Shown: in pieces, positions 33,865 to 42,384 of the stretch
Numbering within the stretch: position 1 is the stretch's first letter
How the letters are laid out: the number at the start of each line of letters is the position of its first letter
Assembly (NCBI GenBank): GCA_004561545.1
Contig: SFVK01000002.1
Coordinates: 62,001-126,000, forward strand
Reading direction: 5' to 3'
DNA length: 64,000 bases
Source of the DNA: a bacterium
Lineage (GTDB): Bacteria > Bacillota > Clostridia > Oscillospirales > Ruminococcaceae
The notes under the pieces: model-generated
Database searches by the model: none
The model's input: the letters and a program-made list of their open reading frames with translations, nothing else
Told to the model about the DNA's origin: nothing
Position numbers and translations under genes: made by a program

Positions 33865-34962
33865 ATGAATGCACTTGCCAACATGAAACAGAACATGGCG
33901 GAGTTCAAGACACTGGATGCCAAGGATAAAAAGAGCAGGGTCGCCGATCTTCTGCTCAACAACGCCATCTACATTCTGCTGGTGATTTTTGTCATCTACA
34001 CCGCAACCCAAAATAAAAACTTCCTGACCGTCAACTCTCTGGTCAACATCGTCAGCCTGGCGGCCTCCTCCCTTCCCATCGCGCTGGGCATCGGCGGCTG
34101 TATCGTCCTGACAGGTACCGACCTGTCCGCCGGCCGCGTGGTCGGTCTGACGGCCGCCATCTCCGCCGCCATGCTGCAGGCGGTGGACTGGGGCAAACGG
34201 ATGTTCCCCAATCTGCCCAACTTCTCCAATCCTCCGGGCATCGTCCTCACCATTCTGGTGGTGATCATTGTCGGCGGTCTGGTTGGTGTGGTCAACGGCT
34301 TCTTTGTGGCCAAGTTCAGCCTGCATCCCTTCATTGTTACTTTGGCAACCCAGCTGATTGTCTATGGCCTGATCCTTGAGTTCTATATGCTCAACGGCAA
34401 CAACGGCCAGCCGCTTTCCGGTTTGAGCGAAACCTTTAAAAACTTTGTCACCGGCGCCATGTTCCGCATTCCCACCGGCAACGGTCAGAGCGTGGCCGTT
34501 CCCTGGTATGTTCTGTATGCGGTCATTCTGACTGCGATCATGTGGTTCATCTGGAACAAGACCACCTTCGGCAAGAATATGTTTGCTGTGGGCTCCAACC
34601 CCGAGGCGGCCAACGTCTCCGGTGTCAACGTGTTCAAAACCACCGTTATGGTTCATACCCTGGCCGGCTGCATGTATGGTCTTGAAGGCTTTATCGAGTC
34701 CGCCCGTATCCAGTCCAACACCGCAACCACCGGTCTGAACTATGAGTGCGATGCCATTGCGGCCTGCGTCATCGGCGGCGTTTCCTTCGTCGGCGGCACC
34801 GGCAAGATCAGCGGCATTGTTCTGGGCGTGTTCCTGCTCCGCATCATCTTTGTTGCGCTGAACATGCTGTCCATCAGCCAGAACCTGCAATATGTCATCA
34901 AAGGCCTGATCATCCTGATCGCCTGCTCCATCGATATGCGCAAGTATCTGGTCAAGAAGTAA
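33865..34962 (+). CDS. mglC: Galactose/methyl-galactoside ABC importer permease MglC
   Basis: 365 residues, about ten membrane segments. The CUT2 permease motif is seen as GGCIVLTGTDLSAGRVVGLTAA (about 74-95, shortened here to its core LTGTDLSAGR), and later YECDAIAACVIGGVSFVGG. The MglC-type N-terminus with a charged cytosolic start (KTLDAKDKKSRVADLLLNN) fits. It starts 15 bases after mglA. A membrane protein with InlB repeats follows 24 bases later on the same transcript. Confidence 0.95.
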   Translation: MNALANMKQNMAEFKTLDAKDKKSRVADLLLNNAIYILLVIFVIYTATQNKNFLTVNSLVNIVSLAASSLPIALGIGGCIVLTGTDLSAGRVVGLTAAISAAMLQAVDWGKRMFPNLPNFSNPPGIVLTILVVIIVGGLVGVVNGFFVAKFSLHPFIVTLATQLIVYGLILEFYMLNGNNGQPLSGLSETFKNFVTGAMFRIPTGNGQSVAVPWYVLYAVILTAIMWFIWNKTTFGKNMFAVGSNPEAANVSGVNVFKTTVMVHTLAGCMYGLEGFIESARIQSNTATTGLNYECDAIAACVIGGVSFVGGTGKISGIVLGVFLLRIIFVALNMLSISQNLQYVIKGLIILIACSIDMRKYLVKK

Positions 34963-34986
34963 TTTTCAACTACGAATCGAGAGATC

Positions 34987-35640
34987 ATGCAGAATACACC
35001 CGAAACCCCGAGCGGGAAATCAATCCCCGAAGCCATGGACGCGCAGCCTGTGCCCGCCGAAAATCCCATGATAAAAAAGCGGTGGTTTGGCCGGGGAATC
35101 TATGGCAGCAAGGATGTGCCCATCCGCGTGCTGGATGCCTGCATCGGCGTGATGATTGCCGCTGCGGTAATTTTGATGCTCTGGGGCGCCATGCACCCCG
35201 GGTTCAGCATCAAATTTGACACCGGCATTCAAGATGTCACAGTGGAAGCCCAGAAAGTCAAACATGGCGAAAAACTTACGGAACCCCAGGCGCCGCTGCG
35301 CCCCGGCTACACGCTAGTGGGGTGGAGCACCACCCCGGAACCGGATGTAAACCTTTGGAACTTTACAGCCAACGCGGTGGAAAACGAGTTCACGCTTTAC
35401 GCCGTCTGGCAGCCCGATGACGGCATTGTGGTCAAGTTTGACCTGAATGGCGGTACGGTGGATGGCCGGACGGAAGTGGACCCCATCCGCGTGACCTTTG
35501 GCGAGGCCTACGGTGAACTGCCCACCCCCGCCAGGGAGGGCGCGGAGTTTGCGGGCTGGCAGTACAGCGACAAAATCATTACCGCAGAAACGCCGGTTCT
35601 GATGACCGGGGAACACATCCTGACTGCAACCTGGAAATAA
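34987..35640 (+). CDS. Membrane-anchored protein with two InlB B-repeats
   Basis: 217 residues. An N-terminal cytosolic stretch of about 48 residues, one membrane segment (about 52-72), then two InlB B-type (Listeria-Bacteroides, Flg_new) repeats outside: LRPGYTLVGWSTTPE...LYAVWQ and AREGAEFAGWQYSDK...TATWK. Such repeats are beta-grasp stalk or binding modules. There is no LPXTG signal. Being at the end of the mgl operon, it may modulate sugar capture or anchor it near the wall, but this is context only. The ribosome site is poor (GAGAG). Confidence 0.8.
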   Translation: MQNTPETPSGKSIPEAMDAQPVPAENPMIKKRWFGRGIYGSKDVPIRVLDACIGVMIAAAVILMLWGAMHPGFSIKFDTGIQDVTVEAQKVKHGEKLTEPQAPLRPGYTLVGWSTTPEPDVNLWNFTANAVENEFTLYAVWQPDDGIVVKFDLNGGTVDGRTEVDPIRVTFGEAYGELPTPAREGAEFAGWQYSDKIITAETPVLMTGEHILTATWK

Positions 35641-35660
35641 CAGAACCTCTGCAAAAAATT

Positions 35661-35693
35661 GCCGCACAGCGTCCAGCGCTGTGCGGCGTTTTG
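35661..35693 (+). terminator. Terminator of the mgl operon
   Basis: GCCGCACAGCG pairs with CGCTGTGCGGC around a five-base loop, then GTTTTG. Confidence 0.9.
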
Positions 35694-35741
35694 TGTGTCT
35701 GCCTGATTGTATGCGTGTTCCCGGAAGAACGCGGCAAAAGG

Positions 35742-36314
35742 TTATTTCCGGCGCTTCTTTTTGCGCACACTGTACCCAAAGGTTCCCAGCCGCCGGCCCA
35801 GAGCCAGATAGTCGCCGTGGGAATAGACAATGAGCTTTGCCCGGTTCAGGCAGAGCTTTCCGTTCTCATCCAACAGGCTCTCGTCCACATCCACCGCCAC
35901 CACTTCGGCCAGAAACAGGTCGTGGCTGCCCAGTGGAATCTGCTGCGTGACCTGGCATTCCAGGTTCAGGGGACTTTCCTCCAGCAGAACGGTAGACACC
36001 TTTGCGGCAGGCGCGGCGGTCAGGCCCAGGGCGGCAAACTTGTCCACATCCCGCCCGCTCCTGACACCGCACCAGTCCACGGCGCGGACCAGACTTTCGG
36101 TGGGCAGGTTGACCACAAACACGCCGCTTTCGGCAATCAGATGGTGGCTGAACCGCTCGGGACGCACACTGATGGACAGCATGGATGGCTGTGTGCAGAT
36201 GGTCCCGCACCAGCCCACAGTAATCAGATTTGGTTGTTCCACCGGCCCGCAGCTGACCAGAACAGGCGGCTCCGGGTTGAGCAGGGTGGACCCTTTCCAG
36301 ACTTGACGGCTCAT
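35742..36314 (-). CDS. Flavin reductase / flavoredoxin-like FMN protein
   Basis: 190 residues, flavin reductase-like split-barrel. TVGWCGTICTQPSMLSISVRPERFSH is the FMN-phosphate and isoalloxazine-binding segment; ESGVFVVNLPTESL and LECQVTQQIPLGSHDLFLAEV follow as in the family. Reduces or carries FMN in the cytoplasm; in anaerobes it may serve oxygen or sulfur-compound reduction. Its start overlaps the Crp/Fnr gene stop by four bases, so the two are translated together. Confidence 0.9.
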   Translation of the reverse strand: MSRQVWKGSTLLNPEPPVLVSCGPVEQPNLITVGWCGTICTQPSMLSISVRPERFSHHLIAESGVFVVNLPTESLVRAVDWCGVRSGRDVDKFAALGLTAAPAAKVSTVLLEESPLNLECQVTQQIPLGSHDLFLAEVVAVDVDESLLDENGKLCLNRAKLIVYSHGDYLALGRRLGTFGYSVRKKKRRK

Positions 36315-37015
36315 GGCAATTTCTCCTTTTTCTGTGCCCGCAGGCGGTTTTTGTCCAGAATTTTAAAGCTGCTGCGCCAGGTTTCAATCAGTCCTTCCTG
36401 TTGCATCCGTCCCAGCTCCCGGCTCAGGGCGCTGCGGTCACAGTTCAGGTACTGGGCCAGCCCGGCCCGGGTCAGCGGCGTCTGAAAGGTATCGCTGCCC
36501 GCGCGTTCCGCCTCGTCCAGCAGCCAGATTGCAATGCGTTCCCGCAGGCTCTTGCAGATCAGCAGCTCCAGCCGATGATCCAGCGCAAAGTATTTGTCGC
36601 TGATGGTCAGCACCAGATTGCGCATCAGCTGCAAATGGGCGGGATGCAGGCAGGGGCAGGGCCGCATCACCTTGTCATAGGGCAGATACAGCGCCGCACA
36701 GTCGGTTTCGGCCGTCACCGTCACCGGGCTTTTCTGGCTGGAGCCCGACAGCACATCCGCAAAGATGCCGCCCGGTCCCATATGCGTGACCGTCACACCG
36801 GTCCCGTCCGTGGCGGATTTTACGGCGGTGATGCTGCCTTCCAGCACAATTCCGGCCTCCCGGGCGCAGTCCCCGGTCAGAAGCAGAATTTCCCCCCGGG
36901 CATACCGCCGGATGCGGGGCCGGAAACAGGCCAGCAGGGTTTCCAGCTCGCGGTCCGTCATGCCCCGGAACAGCGCGGTGGTGCGCAGCAGGGAATAATG
37001 GGGTTCAAAGTTCAT
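36311..37015 (-). CDS. Crp/Fnr-family transcriptional regulator
   Basis: 234 residues from ATG 37015 with GGGAGAG upstream; the frame is open beyond this but that is not coding. A cyclic-nucleotide-type beta-barrel (about 15-130: YARGEILLLTGDCAREAGIVLEGS core) is followed by a long dimer helix and a helix-turn-helix (LTRAGLAQYLNCDRSALSRELGRMQQEGLI, about 185-215). Cysteines at several positions (for example ACF, DCA, CPC) leave open a redox or metal sensor, but no clear Fnr-type four-cysteine set is seen. A perfect 16-bp palindrome lies in its 5' leader, pointing to self-control and control of the divergent transporter. Confidence 0.93.
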   Translation of the reverse strand: MNFEPHYSLLRTTALFRGMTDRELETLLACFRPRIRRYARGEILLLTGDCAREAGIVLEGSITAVKSATDGTGVTVTHMGPGGIFADVLSGSSQKSPVTVTAETDCAALYLPYDKVMRPCPCLHPAHLQLMRNLVLTISDKYFALDHRLELLICKSLRERIAIWLLDEAERAGSDTFQTPLTRAGLAQYLNCDRSALSRELGRMQQEGLIETWRSSFKILDKNRLRAQKKEKLP

Positions 37016-37030
37016 GCGTTCTCTCCCAAA

Positions 37031-37046
37031 TGTTGCCATGGCAACA
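37031..37046. promoter_or_regulatory. Perfect 16-bp palindrome, likely Crp/Fnr operator
   Basis: TGTTGCCATGGCAACA reads the same on both strands. It lies 16 bases before the regulator's start codon, just downstream of that gene's predicted transcription start, and 112 bases before the divergent transporter. Crp/Fnr dimers bind 14-16-bp palindromes. Confidence 0.75.
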
Positions 37047-37060
37047 GACAAATTAAGATG

Positions 37061-37089
37061 ATTATAGTATATTGAACCGGGAAAAGCAA
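37061..37089 (-). promoter_or_regulatory. Promoter of the Crp/Fnr-flavin reductase operon
   Basis: Minus strand TTGCTT (37089-37084), 17 bases, TATAAT (37066-37061). The palindrome would fall at about +8 to +23, a repressor position. Confidence 0.7.
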
Positions 37090-37157
37090 GCCCCGGGGCG
37101 TGTTTTGATGCTCTGCGGCAACCGTCAGCACCGGCTGACCCTTTGGGAGGAAGAAAT

Positions 37158-38207
37158 ATGTTCAAGAAAATTTTGTCTGTTCTGGCTGCTGCGGCGCTCT
37201 GCGCGTCGATGGTGGCATGCGGCGCATCCGGCGCATCGTCTGCGGCTTCCGAGCCGGTGTCCGGCTCTTCCGTGGCGGATTCCACTGCGGAAACGGCCAC
37301 GGAGGAAGCCTCCTCCGGCGCGCTGCGCATCGCGGGGCTCAAAGGCCCCACTACGATGGGCCTTGTCAACCTGATGGCAGGGGAACAGGGCGAAAACTAC
37401 GAGTTCACCATGTACGGCGCCGCCGATGAGATTGTGCCGTTGCTGGTCAAGGGGGAGCTGGATGCCGCCGCTGTGCCTGCCAACCTGGCGGCCACGCTGT
37501 ACCAGAAAACTTCCGGCGCGGTGGAGGTTGCCTGCATCAATACGCTGGGGGTTCTCTATGTGGTGGAGCTGGGGAACAACATCCAATCGGTGGAGGACCT
37601 GAAAGGCGCCACCATCCTGAGCACCGGCAAGGGCACCACGCCGGAGTATGTTCTGCGCTATGTGCTGGCCCAAAACGGCATTGACCCCGACCGGGATGTG
37701 ACCATTGAATACCTGAGCGAGGCCACCGAGGTGGCGGCCCGTCTGACCACGCCATCCACCGACAGCCAGACTCTGGTGGCCATGCTGCCCCAGCCCTTTG
37801 TGACCAGCGTGGCGGCGCAGAGCGAGGGCGGCATCCGCGTGGCGCTGGATATGAACGAGGAGTGGCGGAAGGTGGCGGGCAGCAAGCTGGTCACCGGTGT
37901 CCTGGTGGTCCGCAAGGATGCCGTTGAGGCGGACCCCGAAGCGTTTGCCGGGTTCCTGACCGGATATGAGGCCAGTGTGGAGACCGCCAACACCGATCTT
38001 GCAGGCACCGCTGCCCTGTGTGAGACGTACGGCATCGTTGCCAAGGCGGCCCTGGCCGAAAAAGCGCTGCCCGCCTGCAACATTGTCTTTGAGACCGGCG
38101 ATGAGATGAAGGCCGACCTGCAAAACTATTTCCAGGTTCTCTATGACGCCGATCCCGCCAGCGTGGGCGGTCAGCTCCCCGGCGATGATTTCTACTATGC
38201 GGGTTAA
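37158..38207 (+). CDS. ABC transporter substrate-binding lipoprotein (NMT1/SsuA-like)
   Basis: 349 residues from ATG 37158 after GGGAGGAAG. Signal peptide with lipobox MVAC (about 19-22). The fold class is PBP type II: LRIAGLKGPTTMGLVNLM, then a hinge at ELDAAAVPANLAATLY and LVAMLPQPFVTSVA. Similar to nitrate/sulfonate/thiamine-precursor-type binding proteins, but no feature fixes the ligand. First gene of a three-gene importer, divergent from the Crp/Fnr operon. Confidence 0.88.
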   Translation: MFKKILSVLAAAALCASMVACGASGASSAASEPVSGSSVADSTAETATEEASSGALRIAGLKGPTTMGLVNLMAGEQGENYEFTMYGAADEIVPLLVKGELDAAAVPANLAATLYQKTSGAVEVACINTLGVLYVVELGNNIQSVEDLKGATILSTGKGTTPEYVLRYVLAQNGIDPDRDVTIEYLSEATEVAARLTTPSTDSQTLVAMLPQPFVTSVAAQSEGGIRVALDMNEEWRKVAGSKLVTGVLVVRKDAVEADPEAFAGFLTGYEASVETANTDLAGTAALCETYGIVAKAALAEKALPACNIVFETGDEMKADLQNYFQVLYDADPASVGGQLPGDDFYYAG

Positions 38208-38970
38208 GGCGAAAACCCCGCTGTGGCAGACCCTGCTGGCCGCCGCTTTTTGGGTGGCGGTGTGGCAGGGCCTTGCCCTTTGGCTGGGCCACGGGGGTCT
38301 GTTCCTGGCCACGCCCGGCCAGACCGTGCGGGCGCTGGTGCAGTTGGTGCCCACGGCGGAGTTCTGGCACCGCATTGCCTTCAGCGCGCTGCGCATTCTC
38401 GCCGGCTTTCTGCTGGCGACGGTCTGCGGCCTGACGCTGGGGGCGGCAGGAGCGCGGTGGCACTGGTTTGAGGTGCTGGTTTCCCCGGTGATGCAGCTGA
38501 TCCGCGCCATGCCGGTGGCCAGCTTTGTCATTCTGGCGCTGCTCTGGGTCAGCGGCAAAAACCTGTCCATTGTGGTCAGCTTTACCCATGTTCTGCCGGT
38601 GATTTATGCCGGAACGCTGGGCGGTATCGCCGATACCGACCCCCAGCTGGTGGAAATGGCCCGGGTTTACCGCCTGCCTCTCATCCGCCGCCTGCGCTAT
38701 ATCTGGCTGCCCGGGGTGTTTCCCTCCTTCTGCGAAAGCTTTATTGCCGCCATGGGGATGTGCTGGAAAAGCGGCGTCTCGGCGGAGGTGATCGGTCTGC
38801 CGGATCACAGTGTGGGGGATGCGCTTTACCGCGCCAAAATCACCCTTTCCACCCCCGAGGTCTTTGCCTGGACGCTGGTGATTGTGCTTCTCTCGGCAGC
38901 GCTGTCCAGCCTGGCGGCGGCCGAGCTGCGGGAAATCAAGCGCCGTCTGTGCGGGGAGGTGGCGGAATGA
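38197..38970 (+). CDS. ABC importer permease (SsuC/TauC-like)
   Basis: 257 residues from ATG 38197, overlapping the binding-protein gene by 11 bases; ATG 38185 is an alternative. Six membrane segments. The EAA-type loop reads VEMARVYRLPLIRRLRYIWLPGVFPSF (about 150), the contact point for the ATPase. Belongs to the BPD transporter permease group used for sulfonates, nitrate and pyrimidine precursors. Confidence 0.92.
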   Translation: MRVKAKTPLWQTLLAAAFWVAVWQGLALWLGHGGLFLATPGQTVRALVQLVPTAEFWHRIAFSALRILAGFLLATVCGLTLGAAGARWHWFEVLVSPVMQLIRAMPVASFVILALLWVSGKNLSIVVSFTHVLPVIYAGTLGGIADTDPQLVEMARVYRLPLIRRLRYIWLPGVFPSFCESFIAAMGMCWKSGVSAEVIGLPDHSVGDALYRAKITLSTPEVFAWTLVIVLLSAALSSLAAAELREIKRRLCGEVAE

Positions 38971-39530
38971 TCCAGACGCAACATCTCAAAAAACGCTTTG
39001 GCGCCAACCTGGTTCTTGATGATGTGAACCTGACGGTATCCGGTCCGGCCGTCCTGATGGGACCTTCCGGCTGCGGAAAAACCACGCTGCTGCGAATTCT
39101 GATGGGGCTGGAATCGCCGGACGCCGGCCGAATTTCCGGCGTGGGCCGGGTGGGCGCGGTCTTTCAGAAAAGCCGCCTTTGCCCCCAGCTCACCGCCGGA
39201 GCCAACATCTGCCTGACGGGAGGAGGCGTCACCCCTGCCGGGGCGGAAGCGGCCCTTGTGGAACTGGGCTTCACCTCTGCCGAGCTGGCATTGCCGGCCG
39301 GGCGGCTTTCGGGCGGGCAGCAGCGCCGCGCTGCGCTACTCCGGGCGCTGCTCTGCCGTCCGGCCCGGACCCTTCTGCTGGACGAACCCTTTACCGGCAT
39401 GGATGCCGAACTGGTGGAACGGGCCGCCGCGGTCACGGTGCGGCTGGCTGCCGGGCGGGATACCCTTCTTGTCACCCATGATGTGCACGCCGCAGAGCTT
39501 TTGGGCTGGCCGGTACTCACACTCCACTAA
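38967..39530 (+). CDS. ABC importer ATPase, short form
   Basis: 187 residues from ATG 38967, overlapping the permease stop by four bases (ATGA). Walker [12 protein letters not shown] (about 33), signature RLSGGQQRRAALLRALL (about 113), Walker B TLLLDEPFTGMD, switch His in LVTHDVHAA. At 187 residues it is shorter than the usual 240-260: the Q-loop to signature section and the C-terminal extension are trimmed, but all motifs remain. Final gene of the unit. Confidence 0.93.
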   Translation: MIQTQHLKKRFGANLVLDDVNLTVSGPAVLMGPSGCGKTTLLRILMGLESPDAGRISGVGRVGAVFQKSRLCPQLTAGANICLTGGGVTPAGAEAALVELGFTSAELALPAGRLSGGQQRRAALLRALLCRPARTLLLDEPFTGMDAELVERAAAVTVRLAAGRDTLLVTHDVHAAELLGWPVLTLH

Positions 39531-39534
39531 AGCA

Positions 39535-39572
39535 AAAACGGAAGCCCGGATGAATTTGCGGGCTTCCGTTTT
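39535..39572. terminator. Bidirectional terminator
   Basis: AAAACGGAAGCCCG pairs perfectly with CGGGCTTCCGTTTT around ten bases; serves the importer operon and the convergent antiporter gene. Confidence 0.94.
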
Positions 39573-39585
39573 GTCTTTTGCGCTT

Positions 39586-41205
39586 TTACTCTTCACTGTG
39601 GTGAATCAGCAGCCGGTCGCCCGGCTGGAGAAGGGTGTCCCCGTCGGGAATCAGCCAGCTTTCGCCCCGCTGGATCAGCACAATGAGGGACCCCTCCTGG
39701 CGGGGCAGGGCGTTGATCCGGGTGCCTTTCTGCATATCCAGCTCCTGCTCGGTCAGGCGTCGTTCCGTCATATGGACCTCCTCCAGATCCCGGCGGGCCG
39801 TGGGCGCGCACAGAATCAGCTGATCCTCCGCCTGCAAGACGGTGGAGCCGTTGGGCGCAAAGCGGGCGTCCCCCCGCCGTACCGAGGCCAGAATGGTCTG
39901 CGGCGGCAGCGCCAGCTCCCGCACCGGCTTGCCGCACCAGCTGTGCCCCTCGGGCAGATGGACCCGGATGAACTGGACCGGCGCCTCCCCGCTGTAATCG
40001 GTAAAGGTTTTCATAACATCGGCATCCTCGTCGGTGTCGATCATGTCCAGCTTTTTCGCCACGGCGGGCAGCAGGGAACCCTGGAGGCTGATGGAGAGCA
40101 GAACCACCACAAAAACAATGTGGAAGAGATCATAGTCCGTCACGGCAGGACTGATGACAGTCATTACGGCAAATACGATGGAAGCCGCGCCGCGCAGCCC
40201 GGACCAGCTTACCAGCAGTTTTTGTTTGCTGCTCCCGCCGAAGGGGGCCATCAGCAGAAAAACCGCTGCGGGCCGGGCCACAAAGGTCAGGAACAGGGCG
40301 ATGGCCAGCGCGGGCAGCAGCACCCGGGGCATCTGGGACGGTGTGCTCAGCAGCCCCAGCAGAAAGAACAGGACCACCTGCATCATTCCGGTCATTCCGT
40401 CAAAGTAGGGGACCAGGGTGCGCTTGTTGCGGATGTCGCTGTTGCCCAGCAGAATGCCGGTGATATAGACGCTCAGATAGCCGTTCCCGCCCAGAAGCTC
40501 CGGTGCGGCATAGGCCAGCAATGCCACCGCAACCGCAAAGACAGTGTCAAACCCGGCGGAGCCAAACCGCAGCCGCCGCATCAGCCAGACGGCTGCGCCG
40601 CCCACCGCGAAGCCCGCCGCAAGCCCCCAGAAGACCTGCTTTGCCAGCAGCTGCGCCACCTGCCCGGGGGTGATCCCTCCCTGCATGGCGGTGAGCAGAA
40701 CCGTGGTCAGCATGTAAGCGCAGGGATCATTGGAGCCGCTTTCCACCTCCAGCAAGGAGGAGGTGTTCTCTTTGAGGGCCAGGTTCCTTGCGCGCAGAAT
40801 GGAAAACACCGAGGCGGCGTCGGTGGAACCCAATACCGCGCCGATGAGAAAACTCTCCAGCAGGGGGAAGCCCAGTACAAAATAGCAGAATACGCCCGTC
40901 AGCAGCGCCGTCAGCACAACGCCCAGGCTGGAAAGCAGAATGGACGGAACCGCCACCGGCCGGGCGGCCTTCCAGCTGGTGCCAAAGCCGCCGTAGAACA
41001 TGATAAAAATCAGCGCAACGGAACAGATCTGTTCGGCCAGCGCGTAATTGTCAAAGGGGATTTTGAACAGCCCGTCTGAGCCGAAGAGCATTCCCAGCAA
41101 GATAAAGGCCAGCAGAGCCGGGACCCCCAGCCGGGCCGAAAGCTTGTTGAACGCCACGCAGGCAAAAAGAACCAGCGCGGCCAAAAGCAGAACAAAAGCA
41201 AACAT
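39586..41205 (-). CDS. K+/H+ antiporter, CPA1 type with C-terminal TrkA-C domains
   Basis: 539 residues. About twelve to thirteen membrane segments (1-385) with the ion-binding GAVLGSTDAASVFSIL (about 112) and VESGSNDPCAYML (Asn-Asp, about 153), as in NhaP/CvrA. The cytosolic end (about 400-539) has TrkA-C-type beta domains (GKPVRELALPPQTILASVRRG and LQPGDRLLIHH). Such domains bind nucleotides such as cyclic di-AMP or NAD in related proteins. Likely exports K+ or Na+ for pH and osmotic balance. AAAGGAG precedes the start. Confidence 0.92.
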   Translation of the reverse strand: MFAFVLLLAALVLFACVAFNKLSARLGVPALLAFILLGMLFGSDGLFKIPFDNYALAEQICSVALIFIMFYGGFGTSWKAARPVAVPSILLSSLGVVLTALLTGVFCYFVLGFPLLESFLIGAVLGSTDAASVFSILRARNLALKENTSSLLEVESGSNDPCAYMLTTVLLTAMQGGITPGQVAQLLAKQVFWGLAAGFAVGGAAVWLMRRLRFGSAGFDTVFAVAVALLAYAAPELLGGNGYLSVYITGILLGNSDIRNKRTLVPYFDGMTGMMQVVLFFLLGLLSTPSQMPRVLLPALAIALFLTFVARPAAVFLLMAPFGGSSKQKLLVSWSGLRGAASIVFAVMTVISPAVTDYDLFHIVFVVVLLSISLQGSLLPAVAKKLDMIDTDEDADVMKTFTDYSGEAPVQFIRVHLPEGHSWCGKPVRELALPPQTILASVRRGDARFAPNGSTVLQAEDQLILCAPTARRDLEEVHMTERRLTEQELDMQKGTRINALPRQEGSLIVLIQRGESWLIPDGDTLLQPGDRLLIHHSEE

Positions 41206-41315
41206 AACGGCTCCTTTCCGGGAAAAACAATGAAATCTTTACACAATCTTAATTGTATCACACCGTGGGGTGTCAAGCTACCCCCATTTTGTAAACAGTT
41301 TTCACCAACTTTTTC

Positions 41316-41344
41316 TTGCATCCTGGACCGCAGTGCCCTACAAT
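41316..41344 (+). promoter_or_regulatory. Promoter of the sortase gene
   Basis: TTGCAT (41316-41321), 17 bases, TACAAT (41339-41344). Confidence 0.8.
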
Positions 41345-41378
41345 AAGGATATCCATTTGCCCGAAGGAGGATATTATT

Positions 41379-42257
41379 ATGGCCAAAATTCGCAGGGACC
41401 CCGCACCCTATGCGCCTGCCAGGCCCGCGCCAGATCGTATGGTGGAGCCCCCGCCGGAGCAAACGGCGGAACCGGGCGGGAAACACCCCAGATCGGGCAG
41501 AATTTACACCATCGCCATGATCTTTTTTGCGGTGCTTTTTCTTGTGAGCGCGGGAATGCTGCTCAAACGCTACCTGGAGGACCGGCGCACGGAGAACGAG
41601 TTTGCCAGTCTGGCCGCTCTGGTGGAAACGCAGCCTGCGGCGGAGGGGTCCGGCGCGGCGCCGCAGCAAACGCAGGACCCCGCTGAAAAGTTTGCGGCCC
41701 TTCGCCAGCGCAATGAGGATTTTATCGGCTGGATTTCCATCGAGGGGACCAACCTGGATTTTCCCGTGATGTACCGGCCGGATTCCAAGGATTTCTATCT
41801 CCGGCACGGGTTTGACGGGGAGTACAGCAATTACGGGGTGCCTTATCTGGATGAGGACTGTACCCTGACCGCCGAAAACCGCAGCCAGAACCTGGTTATT
41901 TACGGCCACAATATGAAAACCGGCACCATCTTTGGATGCCTGACGGATTACAAAAAGGCGGATACCTACCGTAAGCATCCCGTCATTGAGTTCGACACCC
42001 TCTATGGCGACGGAAGCTACGAGGTCTTTGCCGCATTTGCCATTGATGTGGTGGAGGAGCCGGACTTTGCGTATTACGATGCCATTGATCTGGACGAAAG
42101 CGCCTTCAATGCCTTTGTCGCCGAGGTCAAACGCCGCAGCGATGTGGACAGTGGCATCACGCCGGTGTACGGCGAAGATCTGATCACCCTGTCCACCTGC
42201 GAATATTCCACCGCCAACGGCCGCTACGTTGTCTGTGCCCGGCGCAAAACGGAATGA
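41379..42257 (+). CDS. Class B sortase
   Basis: A membrane-bound transpeptidase that joins secreted proteins to the peptidoglycan or forms pili. 292 residues from ATG 41379 after GAAGGAGG. A Pro-rich cytosolic start, one membrane segment (about 44-66) and an outer catalytic domain. His in VIYGHNMKTG (about 188), Cys in TLSTCEYS (about 273) and Arg in ANGRYVVCAR (about 282) form the active site. FYLRHGFDGEYSNYGVPYLDEDC is the SrtB-type segment. Monocistronic, with no sorting substrate next to it. Confidence 0.95.
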   Translation: MAKIRRDPAPYAPARPAPDRMVEPPPEQTAEPGGKHPRSGRIYTIAMIFFAVLFLVSAGMLLKRYLEDRRTENEFASLAALVETQPAAEGSGAAPQQTQDPAEKFAALRQRNEDFIGWISIEGTNLDFPVMYRPDSKDFYLRHGFDGEYSNYGVPYLDEDCTLTAENRSQNLVIYGHNMKTGTIFGCLTDYKKADTYRKHPVIEFDTLYGDGSYEVFAAFAIDVVEEPDFAYYDAIDLDESAFNAFVAEVKRRSDVDSGITPVYGEDLITLSTCEYSTANGRYVVCARRKTE

Positions 42258-42351
42258 TACTTTTGTTTTTTTAAAAAATTGGGTCAATACTTTATTTTGT
42301 TTTGAATTTTCCCCGGGAGGCGTCCAAAATGGCGCTTCCCGCTTTTTATAC

Positions 42352-42380
42352 TTGCGCAAACGGAAAAACCGTGGTATTCT
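42352..42380 (+). promoter_or_regulatory. Promoter of a small-RNA candidate
   Basis: TTGCGC (42352-42357), 17 bases, TATTCT (42375-42380), in the 400-base gap between sortase and glmS. Confidence 0.65.
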
Positions 42381-42384
42381 ATCT

